Below are positions 1 to 6,572 of a stretch of 64,000 nucleotides of DNA, piece after piece. The DNA is from a virus, in the IMG/VR virus record IMGVR_UViG_3300037258_000145, positions 1 to 64,000 of that record; one strand, 5' to 3'. The notes beneath the pieces were generated by a model. That model had not been told where the DNA came from and ran no database searches. It saw nothing but the letters and a program-made list of their open reading frames with translations. The stretch's first letter is position 1; each line of letters begins with the position of its first letter. The position numbers were made by a program, and so were the translations under genes.

Positions 1-133
1 CGAGGGCAAGATCGGCCCCGGTGGAGCTACCAGTAACGTTTCGCTACGCGCTCACCAGTCTGAGCCACGGATGATGCAGGTGCGAGCCTACGAGTACCAG
101 GCGCCCAGCGGGACAGTGATCCCTCGCAAGCCT
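1..133. other. left-edge stretch without a supported gene
   Basis: Downstream of the ASCH gene the minus strand has only short open stretches (a 13-codon TTG frame and a 13-codon GTG frame) with no ribosome binding site. The window edge cuts the next gene, if any. I see nothing I can call here. Confidence 0.4.
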
Positions 134-709
134 CTACCCGGCTGGTAGCTCCCAATTCCACAGCCCTTGATGACCCTGGACGGGAACGGGTACGTCGAGA
201 GGCTTGATGTCGGCCAGGAGCCAGGCAAAGCGGCCGGGCGAATAGTCCCCATAAGGGCGTTGGTCGGTCACCCACTCGGCTTGCGCTCCCATCTCTCGGC
301 AGATACCGAGCACGCCGTCGCCATACCGCTTGAGGTGGGGGTAGTCGTCCTTTGTATAGGACCGGCCTGGCCCGATTATCGGCACGCAGTCGACCAGTTC
401 ACAGGTGGCCACGATGGCGCCGAGAGGGAGCCGGTAATGCTCGGCCGAGACGCCTGAGTAATCGACCATACCGTTGCCGAGTGTGGTGCCCGCTCGATGG
501 AGAGATGGCCCCTCGTCCACCCACCAGCCGGTGGCGGCCTCCCAATCGGCCAGCTTGGGCACCCTCTTGGCGGCGTGCACGGCAAGGCGCCCGCGGTACT
601 TCGTGGCCCAACTCCGGGTCTCGATGGTCTTGATGTTGAGAGCCACAAGTGAAGCCCATGGCTGGTAAAGAGACAGACAGCGCGCGTGGTCCCAGTCAAT
701 GGTGATCAT
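134..709 (-). CDS. ASCH-domain protein
   Basis: A 191-residue protein starting at the ATG that overlaps the stop of the upstream gene (ATGA). The N-terminal part has the ASCH hallmark LSLYQPWASLVA followed by KTIETRSW and the GRLAVHAAK strand, which build the beta-barrel of this PUA-like fold. ASCH proteins bind nucleic acid or nucleotides; several act on RNA or modified nucleosides. The frame stays open further upstream, but those residues overlap the neighbour and look non-coding. It is the last gene of a three-gene ATGA-coupled set (709-1181). The exact substrate is unknown. Confidence 0.8.
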   Translation of the reverse strand: MITIDWDHARCLSLYQPWASLVALNIKTIETRSWATKYRGRLAVHAAKRVPKLADWEAATGWWVDEGPSLHRAGTTLGNGMVDYSGVSAEHYRLPLGAIVATCELVDCVPIIGPGRSYTKDDYPHLKRYGDGVLGICREMGAQAEWVTDQRPYGDYSPGRFAWLLADIKPLDVPVPVQGHQGLWNWELPAG

Positions 710-909
710 GGACGGCGCCCGAAGTGGTGGAGCCAGACCTGCTCGCGGATATAGCGCACCACGGCGCCACCGGTGTTCGTGGCCCAGCCACAGCTGCACC
801 GGACGTCCCAGCCCCAGGCGCCGCGCATCTGGGCGGTACGGGGGAGCCAGCCGTCGGGGGCCTCCTCACAGGGGGTCACCCGGGCGAACCAGCGGATCTG
901 GTGCTTCAT
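706..909 (-). CDS. small protein of unknown function
   Basis: A 67-residue protein with conserved-looking tryptophans and one CxC pair (RCSCGW, about residues 37-42), perhaps part of a metal site. Start ATG overlaps the stop of the upstream gene by 4 nt and its own stop overlaps the ASCH start by 4 nt, so all three are translationally coupled. I do not recognise the family. Confidence 0.6.
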   Translation of the reverse strand: MKHQIRWFARVTPCEEAPDGWLPRTAQMRGAWGWDVRCSCGWATNTGGAVVRYIREQVWLHHFGRRP

Positions 910-1181
910 GGCTTGGCCCGCCTAGCGATGGACTTGGCACAGCTCCGGCACTTGTCCAGGGCGTGCACCTGGTCAAAGGTGGTGGCACCCTCCGCCCGGT
1001 ATTGGGTGAGCAGGATCAGCCCGCACAGAGAGCGGTAGCGGGGCACCTGGTAGGACGTGGTGGGCGCCACCTTGGCCGTCGGGTCATCAGAGTCCGCGGC
1101 GTGGACGATGCCGGCGGAGCCCCACGACCCGGGGCTGAGGGAGCGCACCGCGATAAAGGTCATCTTGGTTGAGGTGGTCAT
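906..1181 (-). CDS. small cysteine-containing protein, first gene of a leaderless operon
   Basis: A 91-residue protein with a C-terminal CRSC pair. I chose the ATG at 1181 over the longer frame starting at 1205 because it lies exactly 7 nt behind a TAAGAT box with a TTGACC element 18 nt further upstream, the geometry of leaderless transcripts seen elsewhere in this window. Ends with an ATGA overlap to the next gene. No family recognised. Confidence 0.65.
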   Translation of the reverse strand: MTTSTKMTFIAVRSLSPGSWGSAGIVHAADSDDPTAKVAPTTSYQVPRYRSLCGLILLTQYRAEGATTFDQVHALDKCRSCAKSIARRAKP

Positions 1182-1218
1182 GAAAGTCATCTTAGCAGAT
1201 GTCATATGGGCAGGTCAA
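1182..1218 (-). promoter_or_regulatory. leaderless-type promoter
   Basis: Minus-strand TTGACC (1213-1218), 18 nt spacer, TAAGAT (1189-1194), then 7 nt to the ATG of the 906-1181 gene. It is the only site in the window with both a good -35 and a good -10. Confidence 0.6.
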
Positions 1219-1277
1219 GGACACCGTGGAAAGAATCTCCCGCTCAAGGTCCCACGCTTACCAGTCGATACGACATC

Positions 1278-1499
1278 ATGACACCCACCAGCGCCACCCT
1301 AACCGTCGCCCGCCACGCTGCTATCACTGCCGCTCCGGAAGCCGCCGAAGCGATCGATCACGCCCTGGACATCGCCTACGAACTAGGACGGGCCTCGACG
1401 CGAAAGAACCGGCCGAGTCTTCCCCAACTCGACCGGCTCTCGCGTGCTCAAGGTCCAGGGCCCCTGTCCCTCATGCGTGTCCCCCTACTTAGGGAGTGA
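1278..1499 (+). CDS. possible small plus-strand protein
   Basis: A 73-residue frame beginning ATG, alanine-rich in its first half (HAAITAAPEAAEAIDHALDIAYE looks helical). It is divergent from the 906-1181 operon and convergent with the amidase gene, overlapping its end by 11 nt. There is no clear ribosome binding site or -10 box, so it could be spurious. It is the only reasonable content of this 300-nt gap. Confidence 0.4.
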   Translation: MTPTSATLTVARHAAITAAPEAAEAIDHALDIAYELGRASTRKNRPSLPQLDRLSRAQGPGPLSLMRVPLLRE

Positions 1500-2376
1500 C
1501 GCTTGAGGCTACCTCGGGCGCGGGCGGCTCGTCAATGTACTCCGGGACCGGATCGGGCGGGAAGGCGGCCTCAGGCGGTACAGCCATCTGTTCTTTGGGA
1601 GGCGGCGGGTTGTCGGGGTCGCCCCACTGTCCGGTGCCGTGAACCGGCGCCGTCGTCGGAGGGACTACAGGGAACCTATTCAGGAACCCGCCCGTGGCGT
1701 TGTCGTCGACTATCCACGCTGTGGGGACCAGGGGCACCTGCGCGGCTGTGAGGGGCTTCCAGTGCGTCGCAGCTTGGTACACGACCTGCTCGTAGTGGGT
1801 GACGGGCGTCGGACTGAACACGCCCTCTTTGAACACGCCTGATTTTAGGATCATGGTTCCCTCCGGAGGAATAGTCGCCGTGGCGGCTAGGAGCACGCCG
1901 GGCAGTTGAGCAGAGCGGATGGTCCCCGGGCAGGCGTGATCTCCGTATGCCGGGTCGGGTAGTCCCGATGGGTAGAAGGCGTGCGTAGTGATGCCCTGGC
2001 CCCCGTGGTCGACAAGTTCCAGCGGCCAGCCGTAGGACTGGTGGCCCCATGCGACGAGCTTGGCCAGGGTGGCGCATTGAGAGTCCGTCAGTGGGTCTTC
2101 GGGAAACCCACATGTCTCGACACTGAGGTAACTGCTATTGCCTTCGACCTCAGCCCAGGCGGTCGTCCCGGCTGGGACATACTGCTCAAGGCTGCCGTCC
2201 AGGTCGATCCAGAAGTGGGCGCTGACTTCGGCCGCGGGGTTACTGAACCAGCCGAAGAGAGACCCCGTACCGACCTGGACATGCACTACAAGTCCGACGT
2301 TCTCCGCCATTGGCCCACCGGTATTGCAAGCGATCGGCCGGTAGTCCGCAAACGGGCAGAGCGTCGGGACGGTCAC
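1489..2376 (-). CDS. N-acetylmuramoyl-L-alanine amidase endolysin
   Basis: A 295-residue protein whose first ~160 residues match the Amidase_2/PGRP fold: VHVQVGTGSL near residue 31, an SAHFWIDLDG strand, a central VDHGGQG region and the late HACPG motif (about residue 147) that supplies a zinc ligand and cleft residues. The enzyme cuts the amide bond between MurNAc and the stem peptide. The C-terminal ~130 residues are proline-rich and may bind the wall; no known binding module is evident. GTG start overlaps the stop of the papain-like gene (GTGA). A holin-like gene lies two genes upstream, forming a lysis cassette. Confidence 0.82.
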   Translation of the reverse strand: MTVPTLCPFADYRPIACNTGGPMAENVGLVVHVQVGTGSLFGWFSNPAAEVSAHFWIDLDGSLEQYVPAGTTAWAEVEGNSSYLSVETCGFPEDPLTDSQCATLAKLVAWGHQSYGWPLELVDHGGQGITTHAFYPSGLPDPAYGDHACPGTIRSAQLPGVLLAATATIPPEGTMILKSGVFKEGVFSPTPVTHYEQVVYQAATHWKPLTAAQVPLVPTAWIVDDNATGGFLNRFPVVPPTTAPVHGTGQWGDPDNPPPPKEQMAVPPEAAFPPDPVPEYIDEPPAPEVASSVTP

Positions 2377-3590
2377 CGTTCGAACGGAACCCCGACCGGC
2401 CTGCCCTCGTCGTCTACAGGTACGCCGCCGGCGGCCAGCTTCTTACGCTCCAGGTCGTGGAGGTGTTCGACGTCGTGGAGCAGGTCTTTGGCGTCGGTCT
2501 CTACCGTTTCGACCACACCGACCGCATCTCCACCTACCTGAGTGACCAGCGCGGCGGCGTCGGCTTCAGCATCGGTCACGACGGTCGTGGGGTCGGCTTC
2601 GATCGTTTTCACGTCGCCCTCAACCGTTTTGGCTACGCCCTCGGCGTCGGTCTTCACCTGCTCACCTAGAGCTTCGGCGTCAGCCTTGAGGGCCGCCAGG
2701 AAGCCGGGAGTCTGGACGATTGAGGCACGGTCCTTGGTCTTCAGGATGGCATCACGTCGACCCACGCCCTTAGCGATCCCTTGCTCCGCTTGGAGCGCCG
2801 CCAGGGCCTCCAGTAGCTCAGTGGCGTCGAAGTACGTCTGGCTGTGGAGCTGGTCCTCGTCGAGGATGAGATATGCCTCTTCGAGGGTGGCTCGGCGGTT
2901 AGGCCATGTGTACGGCCACTCAACGCACCATGTGGCCGTGTAGCCCTGCTTGGGGTCGCGGTAGGTCGACGCCGTCGAGTGCCCGCCGACGATGGTCTTC
3001 AGGGCTGTATCGCTCCACGGTTCGCCAGCGCTGAACTGGTCCTCCATCACGGCGCTGACCACGATGTCGTCGGTCACCACGCCGAATACCTGCATGGCTC
3101 CCTGATATATCTGACCGCCAGCCGGGAGCTGCATGAAGGCGAGGAGCTTGGACAGGGGGCCGATCTCGTTCATGGTGAACCAAAGATAGGCGTCGGCCTG
3201 GTCACAGCCATTGTCGTAGCCGTTCTCAGCTGACCAAACGAAGTCAGTGGGTTTGGGGCTGCCTTGGTAGATGAAGTAGGCCGTGAGATTTTGGTCCATG
3301 GTCGGCCAAACCGTGTAGTCGCTCCAGTTGCCGACTGGCTGAGTGCCTGCCTTCCAGGCGTTCAGCATCCGCGAGTACACGTAGTCCACGAACACGCAGC
3401 AGCCGTAGGCCAGGTTCCCCAGATCGGGCAGAGCGGTTACCCCGCACCGGCCATCGAAGGTGGACTCCGGGCTGACGTAGGGAAACGGGTTCTTGAGCCG
3501 AGGCTCCAGAGCGAGACGGGCGCCGATCTCGGACTTGCCGAGGTGCCGACCGTACTTGCCGATGGTACGGGGAAGGGTGGGGTCTGACAT
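2373..3590 (-). CDS. papain-like cysteine peptidase-like protein with C-terminal coiled coil
   Basis: A 405-residue protein. Residues ~50-70 read PDLGNLAYGCCVFVDY, resembling the papain active-site segment (D-x-G-x-x-x-x-C plus helix); VGGHSTAS at ~190 resembles the histidine segment, and W-rich strands follow. This is the C1-peptidase pattern seen in several phage wall-active or virion proteins. The last ~130 residues are Asp/Glu/Val/Ala heptads (DAEG, DVKTIEADPTT, DAKDLLHDVEHL) and should form a coiled coil. Start ATG directly follows the holin stop, with GGAGG upstream. The position between holin and amidase suggests a lysis or wall-processing role. The peptidase assignment is inferred from motifs only. 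Confidence 0.55.
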   Translation of the reverse strand: MSDPTLPRTIGKYGRHLGKSEIGARLALEPRLKNPFPYVSPESTFDGRCGVTALPDLGNLAYGCCVFVDYVYSRMLNAWKAGTQPVGNWSDYTVWPTMDQNLTAYFIYQGSPKPTDFVWSAENGYDNGCDQADAYLWFTMNEIGPLSKLLAFMQLPAGGQIYQGAMQVFGVVTDDIVVSAVMEDQFSAGEPWSDTALKTIVGGHSTASTYRDPKQGYTATWCVEWPYTWPNRRATLEEAYLILDEDQLHSQTYFDATELLEALAALQAEQGIAKGVGRRDAILKTKDRASIVQTPGFLAALKADAEALGEQVKTDAEGVAKTVEGDVKTIEADPTTVVTDAEADAAALVTQVGGDAVGVVETVETDAKDLLHDVEHLHDLERKKLAAGGVPVDDEGRPVGVPFER

Positions 3591-3824
3591 TTAGCTTTTT
3601 CCTCCAAGGAAGTTGGCCAAGCCGGATACGAGTGCAGTAAGACCTACCCCAACCGCGGTGATCACAGCCAGGTCACCAGCAGGTACGTTCGTTCCTTTGA
3701 GGGCCGCGCTGGCCGCGCTGTCGAGGATCAGGAGCAGGCCCGCGGACTTGCCTACGTCGATGGCGACGCGCTGCCACCAGGGCTGCTTGGCGGGCGGGGA
3801 TGGGACGGGCGGGGTGGGGGTCAC
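3591..3824 (-). CDS. holin-like two-helix membrane protein
   Basis: A 77-residue protein: proline-rich cytosolic start, two hydrophobic segments (about residues 22-43 and 50-72) and a short tail, matching the size and topology of class II-type phage holins. It precedes the papain-like and amidase genes. I chose the GTG at 3824 because a TAGGCT box lies 8 nt upstream (leaderless geometry); the longer frame overlaps the preceding gene in an unlikely reading frame. Confidence 0.7.
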   Translation of the reverse strand: MTPTPPVPSPPAKQPWWQRVAIDVGKSAGLLLILDSAASAALKGTNVPAGDLAVITAVGVGLTALVSGLANFLGGKS

Positions 3825-3838
3825 GGAGGTTGAGCCTA
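3825..3838 (-). promoter_or_regulatory. leaderless-type -10 box of the lysis genes
   Basis: Minus-strand TAGGCT at 3833-3838, 8 nt before the holin GTG. The TAG of the box is also the stop codon of the upstream gene. Confidence 0.5.
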
Positions 3839-4075
3839 GCCCTCGGGCTGGCCGGGAAGTTGGAAGCCCATCTCGGCTAGGTGCATGGCTGCCTTCATGG
3901 CTACGGTGTCGGAGTCGCGCGCGTGCGACTTTTGCTCTATGTCGGTGTCGATCTCTTCGACCTTGGCCAGAGCCTCGCGTAGGGTCATGGTGTTCTTGCC
4001 AGGTGACTTCTCTGAGCGCCAACCGAGCATCTTGGCGTGACGGCGGCGGGTTTGGCGGTTCTGGGGCTGGCTCAC
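3836..4075 (-). CDS. small protein carrying an in-frame palindromic insertion
   Basis: A 79-residue protein: basic N-terminus (QTRRRHAK) followed by a helical, acidic C-terminal part. The GTG start overlaps the upstream stop (GTGA). The 18-bp palindrome at 3913-3930 lies in frame and encodes SHARDS, so the reading frame has absorbed the repeat. Function unknown; its position just before the holin may link it to tail completion or lysis. Confidence 0.55.
   Translation of the reverse strand: MSQPQNRQTRRRHAKMLGWRSEKSPGKNTMTLREALAKVEEIDTDIEQKSHARDSDTVAMKAAMHLAEMGFQLPGQPEG
3913..3930. repeat. S-family palindrome, copy 1
   Basis: AGTCGCGCGCGTGCGACT, inside the 3836-4075 gene. It shares about 26 bp, including flanking TTTTGCTC, with copy 4 at 52812. 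Arms pair with one mismatch. Confidence 0.8.
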
Positions 4076-4410
4076 GCTGCGTTCCATCTCATGTAATAGG
4101 TGAAGGTGCTGGAGGTGTTGCCGCTGTTCCAACTGATGTTCTGCGCGCTTCCGTTGGTCATCGTAGCCCGCATCGATATCCGGACCACCCAATGACCCTC
4201 GGCGTTCCGCTCGACTAGTCCCGAGACATACTGACCGGTGACCTTGGAACACGCCTTCCAGCACAACTTGCAGATCAAGGGAGTTGCATCCGGGTGACGG
4301 CGACAGGTCCAGTGCGGGCCCTTGACGTGACGACCACAGTAGGTGATCCCATCTCGGGCGTCACGCTCCAGGTGAGGAACACCGCACTTGCGAGTGTGAC
4401 CTTGGCTCAC
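4072..4410 (-). CDS. zinc-binding small protein
   Basis: A 112-residue protein. The first half has several Cys/His pairs (CGVPH, CGRH, CRRH, CKLCWKAC), consistent with one or two zinc sites; the second half is a beta-rich domain (HWVVRISMRATM...). GTG start overlaps the upstream stop by 4 nt and its stop overlaps the next start. Family not recognised. Confidence 0.6.
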   Translation of the reverse strand: MSQGHTRKCGVPHLERDARDGITYCGRHVKGPHWTCRRHPDATPLICKLCWKACSKVTGQYVSGLVERNAEGHWVVRISMRATMTNGSAQNISWNSGNTSSTFTYYMRWNAA

Positions 4411-4598
4411 AGGTCGTACCTCGGCTTCGCTGTCATCCAGCGCTCCTCAACGCCGATAGTGGTGGAACTCACCGAAGTGACCGGACCAACCGCGGCCTCA
4501 GTCTCAAGGCTACGGGAGCGAGGACCGGCCGAGGCGAAACCCATCGGCCATCCCTTCCTCGGCTTCTTGGGCTTGGTGCTCTTCTTGGACTTTTTCAC
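4407..4598 (-). CDS. small basic protein
   Basis: A 63-residue protein with a lysine-rich N-terminus (KKSKKSTKPKKPRKGW) typical of a nucleic-acid-binding or disordered tail. GTGA overlaps at both ends place it in the same coupled string. No domain recognised. Confidence 0.5.
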   Translation of the reverse strand: MKKSKKSTKPKKPRKGWPMGFASAGPRSRSLETEAAVGPVTSVSSTTIGVEERWMTAKPRYDL

Positions 4599-4843
4599 GT
4601 CGCCCTTTCTGTGAGCTTCAGATCTGCCAACCGGTCCAACACTGCCAGTCGCTCGGCCACCTGAGGGTGCAAGGTGCCGTCGTGAGCGCGCAGATGGGTT
4701 CGAAGTTCAGCAGCCGACGCTTCCCAGTCCTGCACTGCTTCGCCGATGCTGTGACCGAGCCCGTACATGGCGCCTTCGGAATCAGCAAAGAGCCAGTCGC
4801 CATCTTCGTCCATTTCAAGGGTGAAAGTGATGGGGTAGCTCAC
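4595..4843 (-). CDS. HicB-like small protein
   Basis: An 82-residue protein. The strand pattern FTLEMDEDGDWLFADS followed by GHSIGEAVQDWEASAAELRTHL resembles HicB antitoxins and related RNase H-like mini-domains (beta hairpin, then helix). No HicA toxin is adjacent and no DNA-binding tail is visible, so an independent phage role is likely. GTG start overlaps the upstream stop. Confidence 0.5.
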   Translation of the reverse strand: MSYPITFTLEMDEDGDWLFADSEGAMYGLGHSIGEAVQDWEASAAELRTHLRAHDGTLHPQVAERLAVLDRLADLKLTERAT

Positions 4844-5208
4844 AGGTGCTCCCGGTAGATGTCTTGGATGAGGTGGACGATGGCGGCTTGGACATCGAAC
4901 GGGCGATCATTGCCCTTGTCAATGATTTGCACCAGGCCTACCAAGTGGCCGGCGTGCGGTCGGTCCCACAGCTTGTCGGGCTGGTACGCCTTCAGCACTT
5001 CGGTGAGCTTGGCTTGGGGACAGGCCGCGTAGACCGTCTTGGTACCTGGGTCGTCGGCGCCCTTGTGGTTGACCAAGAACCAGCAGCCTCCGAGAAGAGA
5101 GCCGAGCTGGTCGATCACTACCGGGCCTTTGATGATGCCTACGGCGGGGTCGGTGCCGGCGCGGACGCGGGCCATCTGGAGGAGTTGTTCGTGCTCAGTG
5201 CGGGGCAT
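4840..5208 (-). CDS. hypothetical protein
   Basis: A 122-residue alpha/beta protein with no recognised motif; KGPVVIDQLGSLLGGCWFLVNHKG suggests a beta-rich core. Its ATG overlaps the stop of the 48-residue zinc-ribbon gene (TGATG) and its stop overlaps the HicB-like start. Confidence 0.55.
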   Translation of the reverse strand: MPRTEHEQLLQMARVRAGTDPAVGIIKGPVVIDQLGSLLGGCWFLVNHKGADDPGTKTVYAACPQAKLTEVLKAYQPDKLWDRPHAGHLVGLVQIIDKGNDRPFDVQAAIVHLIQDIYREHL

Positions 5209-5354
5209 CAGGGGGCGGTCTCAGGAGCAACGATCTCGTTGTCAGCTACGTACTTGGTGATCTTGCCAGTGTGGTTGCAGAACCGACAAGCTCGGCGGGC
5301 CGCTCGATTGAGGTTCTCACACTCCGGGCAGTCGACCTCAATGGCGACGCTCAT
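5208..5354 (-). CDS. 48-residue zinc-ribbon protein
   Basis: A short gene: ATG AGC GTC GCC start, CPEC at residues 9-12 and CRFC at 23-26, spaced like a DnaJ-type or treble-clef zinc ribbon. Its stop overlaps the next ATG (TGATG). The R-family palindrome lies directly upstream. Probably a structural mini-zinc-finger. Confidence 0.6.
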   Translation of the reverse strand: MSVAIEVDCPECENLNRAARRACRFCNHTGKITKYVADNEIVAPETAP

Positions 5355-5358
5355 GGCT

Positions 5359-5386
5359 CAATACGCGCGGTCACCGCGCGCTTTCA
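5359..5386. repeat. R-family palindrome, copy 1
   Basis: Core CGCGCGGTCACCGCGCG at 5364-5380, flanked by CAATA on the left and CTTTCA on the right. It sits between the minor tail gene and the 48-residue gene. Confidence 0.85.
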
Positions 5387-5404
5387 ACTATCACGCAAGG
5401 CAGC

Positions 5405-6571
5405 TTAGCCGACCACTCCAGCCCATCCGGTAATTCGTCGGCCCGTGATAGTGGTTGTGTCCCCCGGAAAGAACGCGTGCACGATCGTATCCACGGCCAC
5501 CATGGCGGCGTCTAAGCCAGCGGCTTGGCGGGTCACCTGGATCATCTGACCCGACCTGACTCCCCAGCCTGCGGGCGGGGTGCAGGTGACGATGACCGGT
5601 TCGTCAGCTCCGAGCCCCAGGTACAGGGCGCAGGTGGCGTCGGCTTGGGCTTGGGCCTGAGAGGCGATCAGGGTGTCCTGGGTGTAGTCCAGGATGTAGC
5701 CGAAGGTGCCGACGTAGCTTGACGAGGCCGGGTTGTCGTCGAGGGCCGTGAAGGTGACCACCGAGTTACCCGGTCCTACCCCGTCGCGCTGGTATACGTT
5801 CGGCACATCGGCGTCGGTGAAGGTGTGCTCCACCTCGGTCATGGTGCAGTTGACGCCCTCGGTGAAGTACCAGTCGATCTCTTGGGTACGGGGGTCGGGG
5901 GGCATCTGGAGGTAGTACTTGGCGTCCGAGCCCTGGTAAAGCTCCACGCCCACCGCGGGTGCCCACTCCGTCGCCATCTTCGTCCATGGCTCGTCTCCGG
6001 GGTTGAAGGCAATAGCCGGGGTGGGCCATGTGATGTTGGCGAAGTTCGACAGGTCGGCGTCGGGTATCCAGTACGTGAGCAGATCGGCAAACGCCCATGA
6101 CCAGTACGTCCCTGCCGATACGGCCCATGCCGAATCAAGGGCGATGCGGGTCGCCAACCAACTCTCGTCCTGGCCGGTTATCTCCACCTCGCGCGTCGCC
6201 CCGGTGTCTTTGGAGTCACCGACCTGGACGATGAGCTTGCCAAGCTGCCACCCGCCCGCCACAACCAGGATCGTGTACCCCGACGTCGCCCCGGTGGCCA
6301 GTAACGACTGAGCATTGGACGGGGACAGAGCGCCGGTCGGGTCGGCCACGGTCATGTCACAGGAGCGCCGGTTGGCTTGGGTGCGGTCGTCGGTGAAGGT
6401 GGAGCCCTGCAAGATGTTGAGGGTCTGGGCCAGGTTCCCATACCGGTCGAACATGGTGATGACTACCGCCGGCGCTGGCTCCGGTAACGGCGGGATGGGT
6501 GGCGGAGGCGGAGGTGGGCTCGACACCACAGCGACCGGCATGGTCGTGGGTAGGCGGGAGGGAAGGGGCAC
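5405..6571 (-). CDS. minor tail / baseplate protein (DUF5047-like)
   Basis: A 388-residue protein. After a proline run (residues ~20-30) comes a segment with DDRTQANRRSCDMTVADPTGAL, the strand pattern of the DUF5047-type tail proteins of actinophages, then an AWAFADLLTYW region and a C-terminal beta domain. It lies directly downstream of the large LamG-containing minor tail protein, the usual place for baseplate hub components. The family assignment is from recall of motif pattern, not a search. Confidence 0.6.
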   Translation of the reverse strand: MPLPSRLPTTMPVAVVSSPPPPPPPIPPLPEPAPAVVITMFDRYGNLAQTLNILQGSTFTDDRTQANRRSCDMTVADPTGALSPSNAQSLLATGATSGYTILVVAGGWQLGKLIVQVGDSKDTGATREVEITGQDESWLATRIALDSAWAVSAGTYWSWAFADLLTYWIPDADLSNFANITWPTPAIAFNPGDEPWTKMATEWAPAVGVELYQGSDAKYYLQMPPDPRTQEIDWYFTEGVNCTMTEVEHTFTDADVPNVYQRDGVGPGNSVVTFTALDDNPASSSYVGTFGYILDYTQDTLIASQAQAQADATCALYLGLGADEPVIVTCTPPAGWGVRSGQMIQVTRQAAGLDAAMVAVDTIVHAFFPGDTTTITGRRITGWAGVVG

Positions 6572-6572
6572 G

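Noticed and set aside
4595-4843. HicA-HicB toxin-antitoxin system
   Set aside because: No HicA-like dsRNA-binding toxin lies on either side; only the HicB-like fold is seen.
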